In this document: positions 27,015 through 35,770 of the stretch, piece by piece
How positions within the stretch are numbered: the stretch's first letter is position 1
Layout: each line of letters opens with the position of its first letter
Assembly (NCBI GenBank): GCA_014802045.1
Contig: JAAVDA010000028.1
Span: forward strand, 1 to 64,000
Length of the DNA: 64,000 bases
Source of the DNA: Bacteroides sp.
GTDB lineage: Bacteria; Bacteroidota; Bacteroidia; Bacteroidales; Muribaculaceae
Reading direction: 5' to 3'
Made by a program: the position numbers and the translations under genes
The notes under the pieces: generated by a model
The model's database searches: none
What the model saw: only the letters and a program-made list of their open reading frames with translations
Told to the model about the DNA's origin: nothing

Positions 27015-27764
27015 ATGTCCCAACCCAAAGAAATTATAAAGGTAGAGAAACTCCGCCGCGAATTTATTGTAGGCGGAGAGAAAGTGAAGGCGCTCAGAGG
27101 TGTATCGTTCACTATACGCGAAGGCGAATTCGTCACTATCATGGGCACATCAGGCTCCGGCAAATCCACACTCCTCAATCTGCTCGGATGCCTCGACACC
27201 CCCACCTCAGGCGAATATATTCTTGACGGCACACCCGTGCAGTCTATGAGCAAAAACCAGAGAGCGGTGACCCGCAACCGAAAGATCGGCTTCGTGTTTC
27301 AGAACTATAACCTTCTGCCCAAAACCACAGCCGTGGAAAACGTCGAGCTGCCCCTGCTCTACAACTCATCTGTGAGCGCCCGCGAGCGTCACGAACGTGC
27401 GGTGGCGGCTCTTGAGGCCGTGGGGCTCGGCAACCGGCTCAACCACAAGAGCAATCAGATGTCGGGCGGACAGCAGCAGCGAGTGGCCATAGCACGCGCA
27501 CTCGTCAATGACCCCGTGATAATTCTTGCCGACGAAGCCACCGGCAATCTCGACACCCGCACATCATTCAGCATCCTGATGCTCTTTCAGGAGCTCTATT
27601 CACGCGGACGCACCATAATCTTCGTGACCCACAATCCGGAACTGGCGGCATACTCCTCGCGCAATATCGTGCTCCGCGACGGCAAGATTGTGTCAGACAC
27701 CATTAATCCGTCACCCGCCTCCGCACGCGAGGCCTACGAAGCCCTACCAACCGACAACGACTGA
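27015..27764 (+). CDS. MacB/LolD-type ABC transporter ATP-binding protein
   Basis: A 249-residue nucleotide-binding subunit. Walker A is [15 protein letters not shown] (about 44-58), the signature is [15 protein letters not shown] and Walker B is [13 protein letters not shown], followed by the H-loop FVTHNPEL. These belong to the MacB/LolD/FtsE group. ATPase and permease are separate polypeptides here, unlike E. coli MacB where they are fused. The next gene starts two bases after the stop. Confidence 0.94.
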   Translation: MSQPKEIIKVEKLRREFIVGGEKVKALRGVSFTIREGEFVTIMGTSGSGKSTLLNLLGCLDTPTSGEYILDGTPVQSMSKNQRAVTRNRKIGFVFQNYNLLPKTTAVENVELPLLYNSSVSARERHERAVAALEAVGLGNRLNHKSNQMSGGQQQRVAIARALVNDPVIILADEATGNLDTRTSFSILMLFQELYSRGRTIIFVTHNPELAAYSSRNIVLRDGKIVSDTINPSPASAREAYEALPTDND

Positions 27765-27766
27765 CA

Positions 27767-28984
27767 ATGAATTTCGGCAATCTACTCAAAATAGCCCTCA
27801 AGGCACTCAACAACAACAAGCTCCGGTGTTTCCTGACAATGCTCGGCATAATCATCGGCGTGGGAGCCGTCATAACCATGCTCGCCATCGGTCAGGGCTC
27901 AAAAGACAGCATCAAGGCTTCAATCTCCGAGATGGGGTCAAACATGATAATGATTCATCCCGGAAATATGCAGCGCGGAGGTGTGCGCCAGAGTGCCGAC
28001 GACATGCAGACTCTTCAGGTGGCTGATTTCGAAGCCATACGCAACCTTCCCGGAGTGTCGGCCGTCTCTCCGTCTGTCAATACCGGCGGACAGCTTGTGA
28101 ACGGCAACAACAACTACCCCTCCACTATCTACGGTATCAACGACGACTATCTCGACATCCGCAAGCTCAAGGTGAAGGAGGGCTCTATGTTCACCGACCA
28201 CGATATCCAGACAGCAGCAAAAGTATGCGTGCTGGGAAAGACCGTGGTCGACAACCTGTTTCCCAACGGCGAAGACCCCGTGGGTCGGGTGGTGCGCTTC
28301 GGTAAGATTCCTTTCACTGTGGTGGGAGTGCTCGAATCAAAAGGCACCAACTCCATGGGTATGGACCAAGACGATGTTGTGCTCGCACCCTACACCACCG
28401 TGATGAAGCGCATACTCGCCATAGACTATATTCAGGGGATTTTCGCAAGCGCGGTCGACGAAGACCTCACCGACGATGTGATTGAATCAATCACAGGAGT
28501 GCTCCGCACACAGCACAAACTGAAAGAGGGCGCCGACAACGATTTCCAGATTCGCTCACAGCAAGAACTCAGCGAGATGATGAATTCCACCTCCGATATG
28601 ATGACCATGCTCCTCGCATGCGTGGCCGGCATATCCCTCCTCGTGGGCGGTATTGGTATCATGAACATAATGTATGTGTCTGTGACCGAGCGCACCCGTG
28701 AGATTGGTCTGAGAATGTCGATAGGCGCACGTGGCATCGACATACTCTCGCAGTTTCTCATCGAGGCTGTGATAATCAGCGTCACCGGCGGCATAATTGG
28801 CGTGCTCCTCGGGCTCATAGCCTCATGGCTGGTCAACATCATTGCCGGCTGGCCTGTGAGCGTGCAGATTTATTCGGTTGTGCTTTCCTTCGTGGTCTGC
28901 ACCGTCACCGGGGTGTTCTTCGGATGGTATCCTGCAAAGAAAGCATCCAACCTCGATCCCATTGAAGCTATCAGATACGAATAA
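27767..28984 (+). CDS. MacB-type ABC transporter permease (FtsX family)
   Basis: 405 residues with four membrane helices: one at the N-terminus (CFLTMLGIIIGVGAVITMLAI), a large periplasmic MacB core domain, and three at the C-terminal FtsX domain (about 275-400). It uses ATP hydrolysis by the preceding subunit to drive mechanical transfer of substrate through the MacA/TolC-like complex, as in macrolide, peptide or lipoprotein-related pumps. The substrate is unknown. It ends the operon, followed by a strong terminator at 29060-29095. Confidence 0.93.
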   Translation: MNFGNLLKIALKALNNNKLRCFLTMLGIIIGVGAVITMLAIGQGSKDSIKASISEMGSNMIMIHPGNMQRGGVRQSADDMQTLQVADFEAIRNLPGVSAVSPSVNTGGQLVNGNNNYPSTIYGINDDYLDIRKLKVKEGSMFTDHDIQTAAKVCVLGKTVVDNLFPNGEDPVGRVVRFGKIPFTVVGVLESKGTNSMGMDQDDVVLAPYTTVMKRILAIDYIQGIFASAVDEDLTDDVIESITGVLRTQHKLKEGADNDFQIRSQQELSEMMNSTSDMMTMLLACVAGISLLVGGIGIMNIMYVSVTERTREIGLRMSIGARGIDILSQFLIEAVIISVTGGIIGVLLGLIASWLVNIIAGWPVSVQIYSVVLSFVVCTVTGVFFGWYPAKKASNLDPIEAIRYE

Positions 28985-29059
28985 GCATATTTTAAGGTTA
29001 AGCATACTGCAATTAAATTAGAATTTTTAGGACTTAGCAACTGACAAGTGTTTTTTTAT

Positions 29060-29095
29060 AAGCGGTTCGCCGTGATGGCGCGCCGCTTGTTTTTT
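29060..29095 (+). terminator. Rho-independent terminator of the efflux operon
   Basis: AAGCGG (29060-29065) pairs with CCGCTT (29083-29088), and inside it CGCC (29068-29071) pairs with GGCG (29077-29080). The stem is followed by GTTTTTT. It lies 75 bases after the permease stop. Confidence 0.85.
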
Positions 29096-29197
29096 CACTC
29101 CGTAAGAGCCACAGCCCTCACCGCCCTGATTGAAGAAACGGAATATTGTCCATGAAAAGGGCAGTCAGAGACCAACAGCCGGTTCGTGGATTTTTCG

Positions 29198-29205
29198 TAA
29201 CTTTG
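29198..29205 (+). promoter_or_regulatory. -7 box for metH
   Basis: TAACTTTG at 29198-29205, 37 bases before ATG 29243. The leader is too short to hold a cobalamin or SAM riboswitch, and none of their conserved boxes is visible upstream. Confidence 0.5.
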
Positions 29206-29242
29206 CATCAATTCTTCCCACATTTACACATCCCCCTACATA

Positions 29243-32200
29243 ATGACTGAAGCGGTGACACAAAATAATTCTTTTCCGGATCTGAAAACAGCCCTTGCCC
29301 AACGGGTGCTCATACTTGATGGTGCCATGGGCACCATGATTCAGCGGCAAGGCCTTGACGAAAAGGATTTTCATCCCTCCGGCATAACCACTCCGGAAGG
29401 AAAGGAGCTGAAAGGATGCAACGACATCCTTTGTCTCTCTCGCCCCGAACTTATAGAGCGGATACACACTGATTATATATCGGCCGGAGCAGACATTATT
29501 GAGACCAATAGCTTCAATGCCAACCGTTTTTCTCTCGCAGACTATGGTTTGGCCCACGAGGTGCGCCGCATAAACCTCGCGGCCGCCGATGTGGCCCGCC
29601 GTGCAGCCCGCCGTGCCGGCAGACAAATCTGGGTGGCCGGAAGTGTCGGACCCACCGGAAAATCCCTGTCGATGACCCGTCAGCTCGACGGCGACAACGC
29701 CGTGACATGGGACGAGATGGAGCAAGCCTACTTCGACCAGATCTACGCTCTTGCCGAGGGAGGAGTTGACCTTCTGCTGATAGAGACCGTGTTCGACACG
29801 CTCAATGCCAAAGCCGCAATCCATGCTGCAGAGAGAGTGATGGCCGAGAGGAAAATCACCCTCCCGCTGATAATCTCGGCCACTCTCACCGAAAGCGGGC
29901 GCACCCTGGCCGGGCAGACCGTAGATGCCTTTGTGGCATCTGTGGCTCATGCCAATCCTATAGCCGTGGGACTCAACTGCGGCTTCGGCCCTGACCGGAT
30001 GGCAAAGTGGGTGGACCAATTGTCTAAATGGCCATTCGCTGTCAGCATCCATCCCAACGCCGGACTCCCCGACGAACTTGGCCACTACACCGCCACCCCG
30101 TCTGCCATGGCCGCCGAGGTGGCGCAGATGATAGATAAAGGGCTTATAAATATAGCCGGAGGCTGCTGCGGCACCACTCCCCTCCATATCGCCGCCATAG
30201 CTGAAGCGGCCGCCGGAAAATCTCCGCGCAAGGTGCCTGCATCCGACGGATTGCTGCATCTGGCCGGCCTTGAAATGCTCCTGTGCGACCATTTCGTCAC
30301 CATCGGCGAAAGATGCAATGTGGCCGGCAGCCGAAAGTTTCTCAAACTCATTGCGGCCGGCAACACTGCCGAAGCGCTCGCCATTGCCGCCCGCCAGATA
30401 GAGAAAGGAGCGGAAGTTATCGACATTAATATGGACGACGCCATGCTCGATGCGGCCCACTGCATGTGCCGGTTCATCGACCTGACGGGTGCCGAACCCT
30501 CCATTGCGAGAGTTCCGGTGATGATTGATTCGTCAGACTGGAGTGTTGTGACCGAAGCGCTGAAGCGTGTGCAGGGTAAACCTGTGGTCAATTCCATCAG
30601 TCTCAAGGAAGGAGAGGAGGAGTTTATCAGACGCGCACGTCACATCCGCTCGATGGGAGCCGCTATGGTCGTTATGGCATTTGACGAGCAGGGACAGGCC
30701 GACACATTCGAGAGAAAAACAGCTGTGTGTGCCCGCGCATACCGCATTCTCACTGAGGCCGGTATCCCACCTGCCGATATTATATTCGACCCCAATGTGC
30801 TCGCGGTGGCGACAGGTATATCCGACCACGACAGATACGGACTCGACTTCATCCGTGCCACCGGATGGATCAGAGAAAATCTCACAGGCGCATCGGTGAG
30901 CGGCGGTGTCAGCAATCTCTCTTTCTCATTCCGTGGCAACAACTATGTGCGCGAGGCACTCCACTCCATTTTCCTCGCTCTTTGTGAGAGAGAGGGCATG
31001 AATATGGCTATTGTCAATCCGGCCACCCGCCTCCACCCCGATCAAATACCCGCGCCACTGCGTGAGGCTATTCTCGATGTGCTGCTATGCCGCACTCCCC
31101 ATGCCACCGACCGCCTTGTAGAGATAGCCGCGCAATATATGGCCGAGAAAAAATCAGCCACTGAAGCAACCCACTCCCCCGCCGCTTCGGCCCCATCAAC
31201 CCCCGAAGATGCCGCCGCTAAGATCGAACGGATGGTGGTCAGCGGCACCGAAACCGGACTGGAAGAAGCGCTTATGGAGCAGATGGCCGTAGCAGGAGCG
31301 TTTGCCGTGGTAGAAGGGCCGCTCATGGCCGGCATGAACCGAGTGGGCGAACTGTTCGGCGACGGACGCATGTTTCTGCCCCAGGTGGTGAAAAGCGCCC
31401 GCACCATGCAACGCGCCGTTGCAATCCTCACCCCCTACATCGAGGCCGAAAAAGCCTCACGCATGGCTGCTCCTGAGGGAGACATGGTGATTGCTACCGT
31501 GAAGGGCGACGTTCACGACATCGGTAAGAATATCGTGGATGTGGTGATGAACTGCAACGGCTTCGGAATGACCGATCTCGGTGTGATGGTTCCCGCCGAA
31601 CGGATTGTCGACACCGCGATAGAGCGCGGGGCAAGATTTATCGGATTGAGCGGACTTATCACTCCGTCGCTGGCCGAAATGTGTGCAGTGGCACGCCTCA
31701 TGGAGCAGAGAGGGCTCGACATACCCCTTTTCGTGGGCGGCGCCGCAGCTTCCGAACTCCACACTGCCGTAAAAATAGCCCCATGCTACAGCGGGCCGGT
31801 AATCTATACCCGCGACGCTGCCTCGCTCCCCGGAGAGGCACGGAAATTTGGCAATCTATCCACTCGCCCCACAGCAGAAATCAGTCTTCGCAACCGCCAG
31901 CAGGCCCTGCGCCACCGCCACACCGGCGAAAACCTGATGGACGAGGCTCGGGCTGTATCCCTGCGCCACCGGTTTGATAAAAGCCTCATGGCTCCCGCTC
32001 CTGCCACCGGTGGAGAAATCACCGCCGAAGTGGGAGTGGAAGAACTCACCCCCTACATCAACTGGCGTGGATTTTTCACCGCATGGGGGCTGGATGCATC
32101 TCTCGCATCGATTGCCTCGATAGAGGGGTGCGACCACTGCCGCGCCCAATGGTTCGCCGCAACTCCCGAAAAGCAGCGCCTGAAAGCCGCCGAGGCGATG

Positions 32201-32851
32201 CAGCTCTTCAAAGAAGCCAAAGCGGCCCTGGCGTCGCTCGGACGGGCCGGAGCCACAGTCAAGACCCGCGTGGCGCTCCTTCCTGCCCGCCAGATAGAGG
32301 GCCACAGCATAGAAGTGACCGCCACAGACGGAAGCCGTGTGCTCATCCCCACACCCCGCCAGCGCCATCTGCCCGACGATGGCACGGAGCGGCTTTCGCT
32401 CGCCGACTTCATTAGTCCGGACGGCGACGACCACATAGGTCTCTTTGCCGTGACCTGCGACGGTATTATCACACAACGCATTGCCACACTGCGCGAAGAG
32501 AATGATGAATATGGAGCCTTGCTGCTCCAGACTCTTGCCGACCGGCTGGCCGAAGCCGCCACCGAGTGGCTTCACCGCCGCGTCAGGCTCCACCACTGGC
32601 GATATTCCGATGAAGACCCCGACAGACCGCTCACCGCACTTCTCGGCGGAGACTATCCCGGCATACGCCCGGCAATAGGCTACCCTTCGCTGCCTGAACA
32701 GAGCCTGGTGTTTACGGCCGACAGGATTCTCAGATACCACGAACTCGGCATATCGCTCACCGAAAACGGAGCGCTATCTCCCCCGTCATCTACCACCGGC
32801 CTAATTATAGCCTACAGAGGAGCAAGATATTTCGTTATTAGCAAGTCGTAA
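29243..32851 (+). CDS. metH: Cobalamin-dependent methionine synthase
   Basis: 1202 residues, full MetH architecture. The homocysteine domain (about 15-325, [12 protein letters not shown]) has zinc ligands Cys246, Cys308 and Cys309 ([15 protein letters not shown]). The pterin-binding domain (about 350-610) follows, then the cap and cobalamin domains (about 650-880) with the axial His758 in [10 protein letters not shown], and the reactivation domain (about 920-1202). It transfers the methyl group from methyl-tetrahydrofolate via cobalamin to homocysteine in the cytoplasm. Start ATG 29243 lies just downstream of a -7 box. The GH2-like gene begins 16 bases after the stop with no terminator, so readthrough is likely. 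Confidence 0.96.
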   Translation: MTEAVTQNNSFPDLKTALAQRVLILDGAMGTMIQRQGLDEKDFHPSGITTPEGKELKGCNDILCLSRPELIERIHTDYISAGADIIETNSFNANRFSLADYGLAHEVRRINLAAADVARRAARRAGRQIWVAGSVGPTGKSLSMTRQLDGDNAVTWDEMEQAYFDQIYALAEGGVDLLLIETVFDTLNAKAAIHAAERVMAERKITLPLIISATLTESGRTLAGQTVDAFVASVAHANPIAVGLNCGFGPDRMAKWVDQLSKWPFAVSIHPNAGLPDELGHYTATPSAMAAEVAQMIDKGLINIAGGCCGTTPLHIAAIAEAAAGKSPRKVPASDGLLHLAGLEMLLCDHFVTIGERCNVAGSRKFLKLIAAGNTAEALAIAARQIEKGAEVIDINMDDAMLDAAHCMCRFIDLTGAEPSIARVPVMIDSSDWSVVTEALKRVQGKPVVNSISLKEGEEEFIRRARHIRSMGAAMVVMAFDEQGQADTFERKTAVCARAYRILTEAGIPPADIIFDPNVLAVATGISDHDRYGLDFIRATGWIRENLTGASVSGGVSNLSFSFRGNNYVREALHSIFLALCEREGMNMAIVNPATRLHPDQIPAPLREAILDVLLCRTPHATDRLVEIAAQYMAEKKSATEATHSPAASAPSTPEDAAAKIERMVVSGTETGLEEALMEQMAVAGAFAVVEGPLMAGMNRVGELFGDGRMFLPQVVKSARTMQRAVAILTPYIEAEKASRMAAPEGDMVIATVKGDVHDIGKNIVDVVMNCNGFGMTDLGVMVPAERIVDTAIERGARFIGLSGLITPSLAEMCAVARLMEQRGLDIPLFVGGAAASELHTAVKIAPCYSGPVIYTRDAASLPGEARKFGNLSTRPTAEISLRNRQQALRHRHTGENLMDEARAVSLRHRFDKSLMAPAPATGGEITAEVGVEELTPYINWRGFFTAWGLDASLASIASIEGCDHCRAQWFAATPEKQRLKAAEAMQLFKEAKAALASLGRAGATVKTRVALLPARQIEGHSIEVTATDGSRVLIPTPRQRHLPDDGTERLSLADFISPDGDDHIGLFAVTCDGIITQRIATLREENDEYGALLLQTLADRLAEAATEWLHRRVRLHHWRYSDEDPDRPLTALLGGDYPGIRPAIGYPSLPEQSLVFTADRILRYHELGISLTENGALSPPSSTTGLIIAYRGARYFVISKS

Positions 32852-32867
32852 ACATATTTCAACCCGA

Positions 32868-35591
32868 ATGATACGTCATTTAGCCACAGCTGCCACACTA
32901 CTGGCGGCCTCACTCACCGTTGCCGCTTCGCCCGACACACTGTCGCTCGCCGGCACATGGAGATTTCAGTTTGACCCCATGAATTTCGGCACCACCGCCG
33001 GGTCCGAACTCTATCTCCGCACCCTCTCCGACTCTATCACACTGCCCGGATCTACCGACCTTGCCGGAAAAGGTATTATCAACACCGCCTCACATATCGA
33101 CAGGCTGAGCCGCAAGGTGGAATACTGCGGACCTGCATGGTATCAGCGCGAAATCATCATTCCCGAATCATGGGATGGACGCCACATAGAGCTTGAGCTC
33201 GAAAGAGCCCACTGGAGTGTCGATATTTTTATCGACGGTCAACCCGCCGGAGCCGACGAAAGACTCTCCACCCCCGACAGATTTGATGTGACCCACCTGC
33301 TCACACCCGGACGCCACACACTTACCATAAGGATAGACAATACAATCAGATATCCGATGGACAGCTGGGCACACGGCACCACCGAATACACCCAGACAAA
33401 CTGGAACGGAGTCACCGGTGCATTGAGGCTTATCAGCCGGCCTAAACTCCACATCAAATCGCTCAAAACCTACCCTCAGCCTGATGCAAAGAGCGTCAAG
33501 GTGGTGACCGTGGTTTCAGAAGACTCTATTTCAAACGGACGGCTCGCACTGACTGTCACCACTCCCGACCGGCGCACCATAAAGTCTGTGCAGTCTGTCA
33601 TAACCCCAGACTCCCCGCGTGAGATTGTGACTGAGATACCGCTCGGCAAAAACATTGCCCTCTGGGATGAGTTCAACCCCGCGCTCTACTCTCTGAGCGC
33701 CGAAATTCTCACAGACTCACCTGAAGAAACCGACAGAAAGACCACACGCTTCGGCATGCGCACCGTAGCCCAAGGCCCACACCACATCCGCCTCAACGGC
33801 CACGATATCCATCTCCGCGGAGTGCTCGACTGTGCGGTGTTTCCGCTCACCGGATTCCCTTCCACAGACAAGGCCGACTGGCTCCGCATCATGCACACCA
33901 TACGCTCCTATGGCATGAACCACATCCGCTTCCACTCCTGGTGTCCGCCTCAGGCAGCATTTGAGGCTGCCGACGAACTCGGCATGTATCTGCAGGTGGA
34001 GCTGCCCATGTGGATAAAAGATGTGGGGCAATACCCGGCCAGGCGCGAATTTTTCGAAAAAGAGATGTATGCTATTCTCGACGAATACGGCAATCATCCC
34101 TCTTTCCTGCTCTACTGCAACGGCAATGAGAATGAAGGCGACTTCGCTGTGCTCGAAGACCTCATCAAAAAAGGGCAGGCTCATGACCCCCGTCATCTCT
34201 ATTCAGCCTCTACAGCCCGCACCCATGTGGCTTCCGACCAATACTACGCCTCACACGTCACCGACAAAGGATGGATCACAGTCTATGAAGGCCGGCCGTC
34301 AACCGACTGGGACCGTTCTTCTACCTCTGGAATCGATGTGCCCGTCATAGCTCATGAAACCGGGCAACGGTGCATGTATCCCAACTTCCGCGAAATGGCC
34401 AAATATACCGGGGTGCTCGAACCGAGAAACTTCGCCGTGTTTCGTTCGTCGCTCGAAGAAAACGGCATGCTCCACCAGGCCGAAGATTTCCTCCGTGCCA
34501 CAGGCGCCCACACGGTGCTTCAATATAAGGAAGTTAACGAGTCCCTGCTGCGCACACCCAATTCCGGCGGCTTTCAGCTGCTCGGACTCGCCGACTTCCC
34601 CGGTCAGGGCAGTGCATATGTGGGTATTCTCGACGCATTCTGGGAAAGCAAAGGCCTTGTAACTCCCGAAAAATTCCGCGAGTCATGCGGACCGGTGGTG
34701 CTTCTGGCCCGGATACCCGGCCGAATCTTCACTCCCGCCGACACCCTTACAGCCAAAATAGGGGTCTACAATTTCGGCCCCGACGCCATCAAAGCCGGAA
34801 ATATCCGCTGGAGCCTTAGCGACGAAGACGGCAAAGAGATTCTTGCCGCACAGAGCCCACACAGGAAAGTGGGCGAATACACGGTCGACTCACTGTTTTC
34901 CATCTCCCTGCCGCTCGCTTCCGTAGATAAAGCCGGAAAATACACCCTCCGCACAGAGGGAGCCGGCACATCCAACGAATGGCAAATCTGGATCTACCCC
35001 ACCGACAACTCCACACCTCTCTACACCACATCGTGGGAAGATGCGAAATCACGTCTTGAAAAGGGCGAGAATGTGTTGCTCATCCCTGAGAAACCTGAGG
35101 GACGTCACACCAAATTTGCATCTCACTTCTGGAACCCCATAATGTTCAACTGGAATCCCATGATTGTCGGCACCCTCATTGATGCTTCCAACCATGCCTT
35201 CAGCTCGTTTCCTACCGACAACTATGCCGACTGGCAATGGACCGACATCCTCAATAACTCCACCGCCATAGACCTCACCGAAGCACGAGAACTCACCCCT
35301 GTGATACAAAGCATCGACACCTACGAACACAACCGCAAGCTCGGAATCGCATTCGAAGCCAATGTGGCCAACGGACGCCTGTTCGTGCTCTGCACCGACC
35401 CGGTGAAAGATATCGACAATCGCCCCGCCACACGGCGGCTCATCAGCTCTGTGGCCAGCTACGTAGCCTCCTCGGGCTTCCGTCCGTCAGCAACCCTTAC
35501 TCCCTACATGGTTGAGAAGCTCCTCTTTCCGGCAAAAACAGAGAAGAAAGAAGCCTCGTCAAAGGCAGCCGAGCATCTGCTCAATAAATAG
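32868..35591 (+). CDS. GH2-like glycoside hydrolase, secreted
   Basis: 907 residues with a signal peptide (cleavage near AAS, about 20). It has the GH2 order: jelly-roll sugar-binding domain (about 25-190), immunoglobulin-like domain (about 195-300) and TIM barrel (about 305-600), then C-terminal beta domains. Proposed catalytic residues are the acid/base Glu421 in CNGNENEG and the nucleophile Glu497 in VIAHETGQ. Specificity (galactosidase, glucuronidase, mannosidase or other) cannot be assigned, and the family call is moderately firm. It is an odd neighbour for metH, 16 bases upstream. No SusC/SusD pair accompanies it. A possible terminator hairpin follows (35656-35687). Confidence 0.78.
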   Translation: MIRHLATAATLLAASLTVAASPDTLSLAGTWRFQFDPMNFGTTAGSELYLRTLSDSITLPGSTDLAGKGIINTASHIDRLSRKVEYCGPAWYQREIIIPESWDGRHIELELERAHWSVDIFIDGQPAGADERLSTPDRFDVTHLLTPGRHTLTIRIDNTIRYPMDSWAHGTTEYTQTNWNGVTGALRLISRPKLHIKSLKTYPQPDAKSVKVVTVVSEDSISNGRLALTVTTPDRRTIKSVQSVITPDSPREIVTEIPLGKNIALWDEFNPALYSLSAEILTDSPEETDRKTTRFGMRTVAQGPHHIRLNGHDIHLRGVLDCAVFPLTGFPSTDKADWLRIMHTIRSYGMNHIRFHSWCPPQAAFEAADELGMYLQVELPMWIKDVGQYPARREFFEKEMYAILDEYGNHPSFLLYCNGNENEGDFAVLEDLIKKGQAHDPRHLYSASTARTHVASDQYYASHVTDKGWITVYEGRPSTDWDRSSTSGIDVPVIAHETGQRCMYPNFREMAKYTGVLEPRNFAVFRSSLEENGMLHQAEDFLRATGAHTVLQYKEVNESLLRTPNSGGFQLLGLADFPGQGSAYVGILDAFWESKGLVTPEKFRESCGPVVLLARIPGRIFTPADTLTAKIGVYNFGPDAIKAGNIRWSLSDEDGKEILAAQSPHRKVGEYTVDSLFSISLPLASVDKAGKYTLRTEGAGTSNEWQIWIYPTDNSTPLYTTSWEDAKSRLEKGENVLLIPEKPEGRHTKFASHFWNPIMFNWNPMIVGTLIDASNHAFSSFPTDNYADWQWTDILNNSTAIDLTEARELTPVIQSIDTYEHNRKLGIAFEANVANGRLFVLCTDPVKDIDNRPATRRLISSVASYVASSGFRPSATLTPYMVEKLLFPAKTEKKEASSKAAEHLLNK

Positions 35592-35606
35592 CGCCCAACA
35601 CCGGAT

Positions 35607-35614
35607 TATATTTG
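35607..35614 (+). promoter_or_regulatory. Possible -7 box upstream of the beta-barrel gene
   Basis: TATATTTG (35607-35614) matches TAnnTTTG. It lies before, not after, the hairpin at 35656-35687, so a transcript from here would carry the hairpin in its leader. No good -33 box is visible. Confidence 0.35.
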
Positions 35615-35655
35615 CATACACTTTTTAACATAATATTCCGTTAAACCATTCCAGG

Positions 35656-35687
35656 CTTCCGTCGTCATAATCTATGTGCGGCGGAAG
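35656..35687 (+). terminator. Hairpin between GH2-like and beta-barrel genes
   Basis: CTTCCGTCG (35656-35664) pairs with CGGCGGAAG (35679-35687), nine pairs including one G-U, followed by TTTCTGTTTTG. It fits a terminator for the upstream gene, but may also be a leader structure of the downstream gene if the -7 box at 35607 is used. Confidence 0.55.
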
Positions 35688-35770
35688 TTTCTGTTTTGCT
35701 CACCCTTCTCTCCTTCCCTACACATTGTAAAACTTTTTTTTAACGTCAACCCAATCATTAACCACTCACA

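Noticed and set aside
28985-29242. Cobalamin or SAM riboswitch before metH
   Set aside because: The segment holds the efflux terminator and a promoter; the leader after the -7 box is about 30 bases and no conserved riboswitch boxes are visible.
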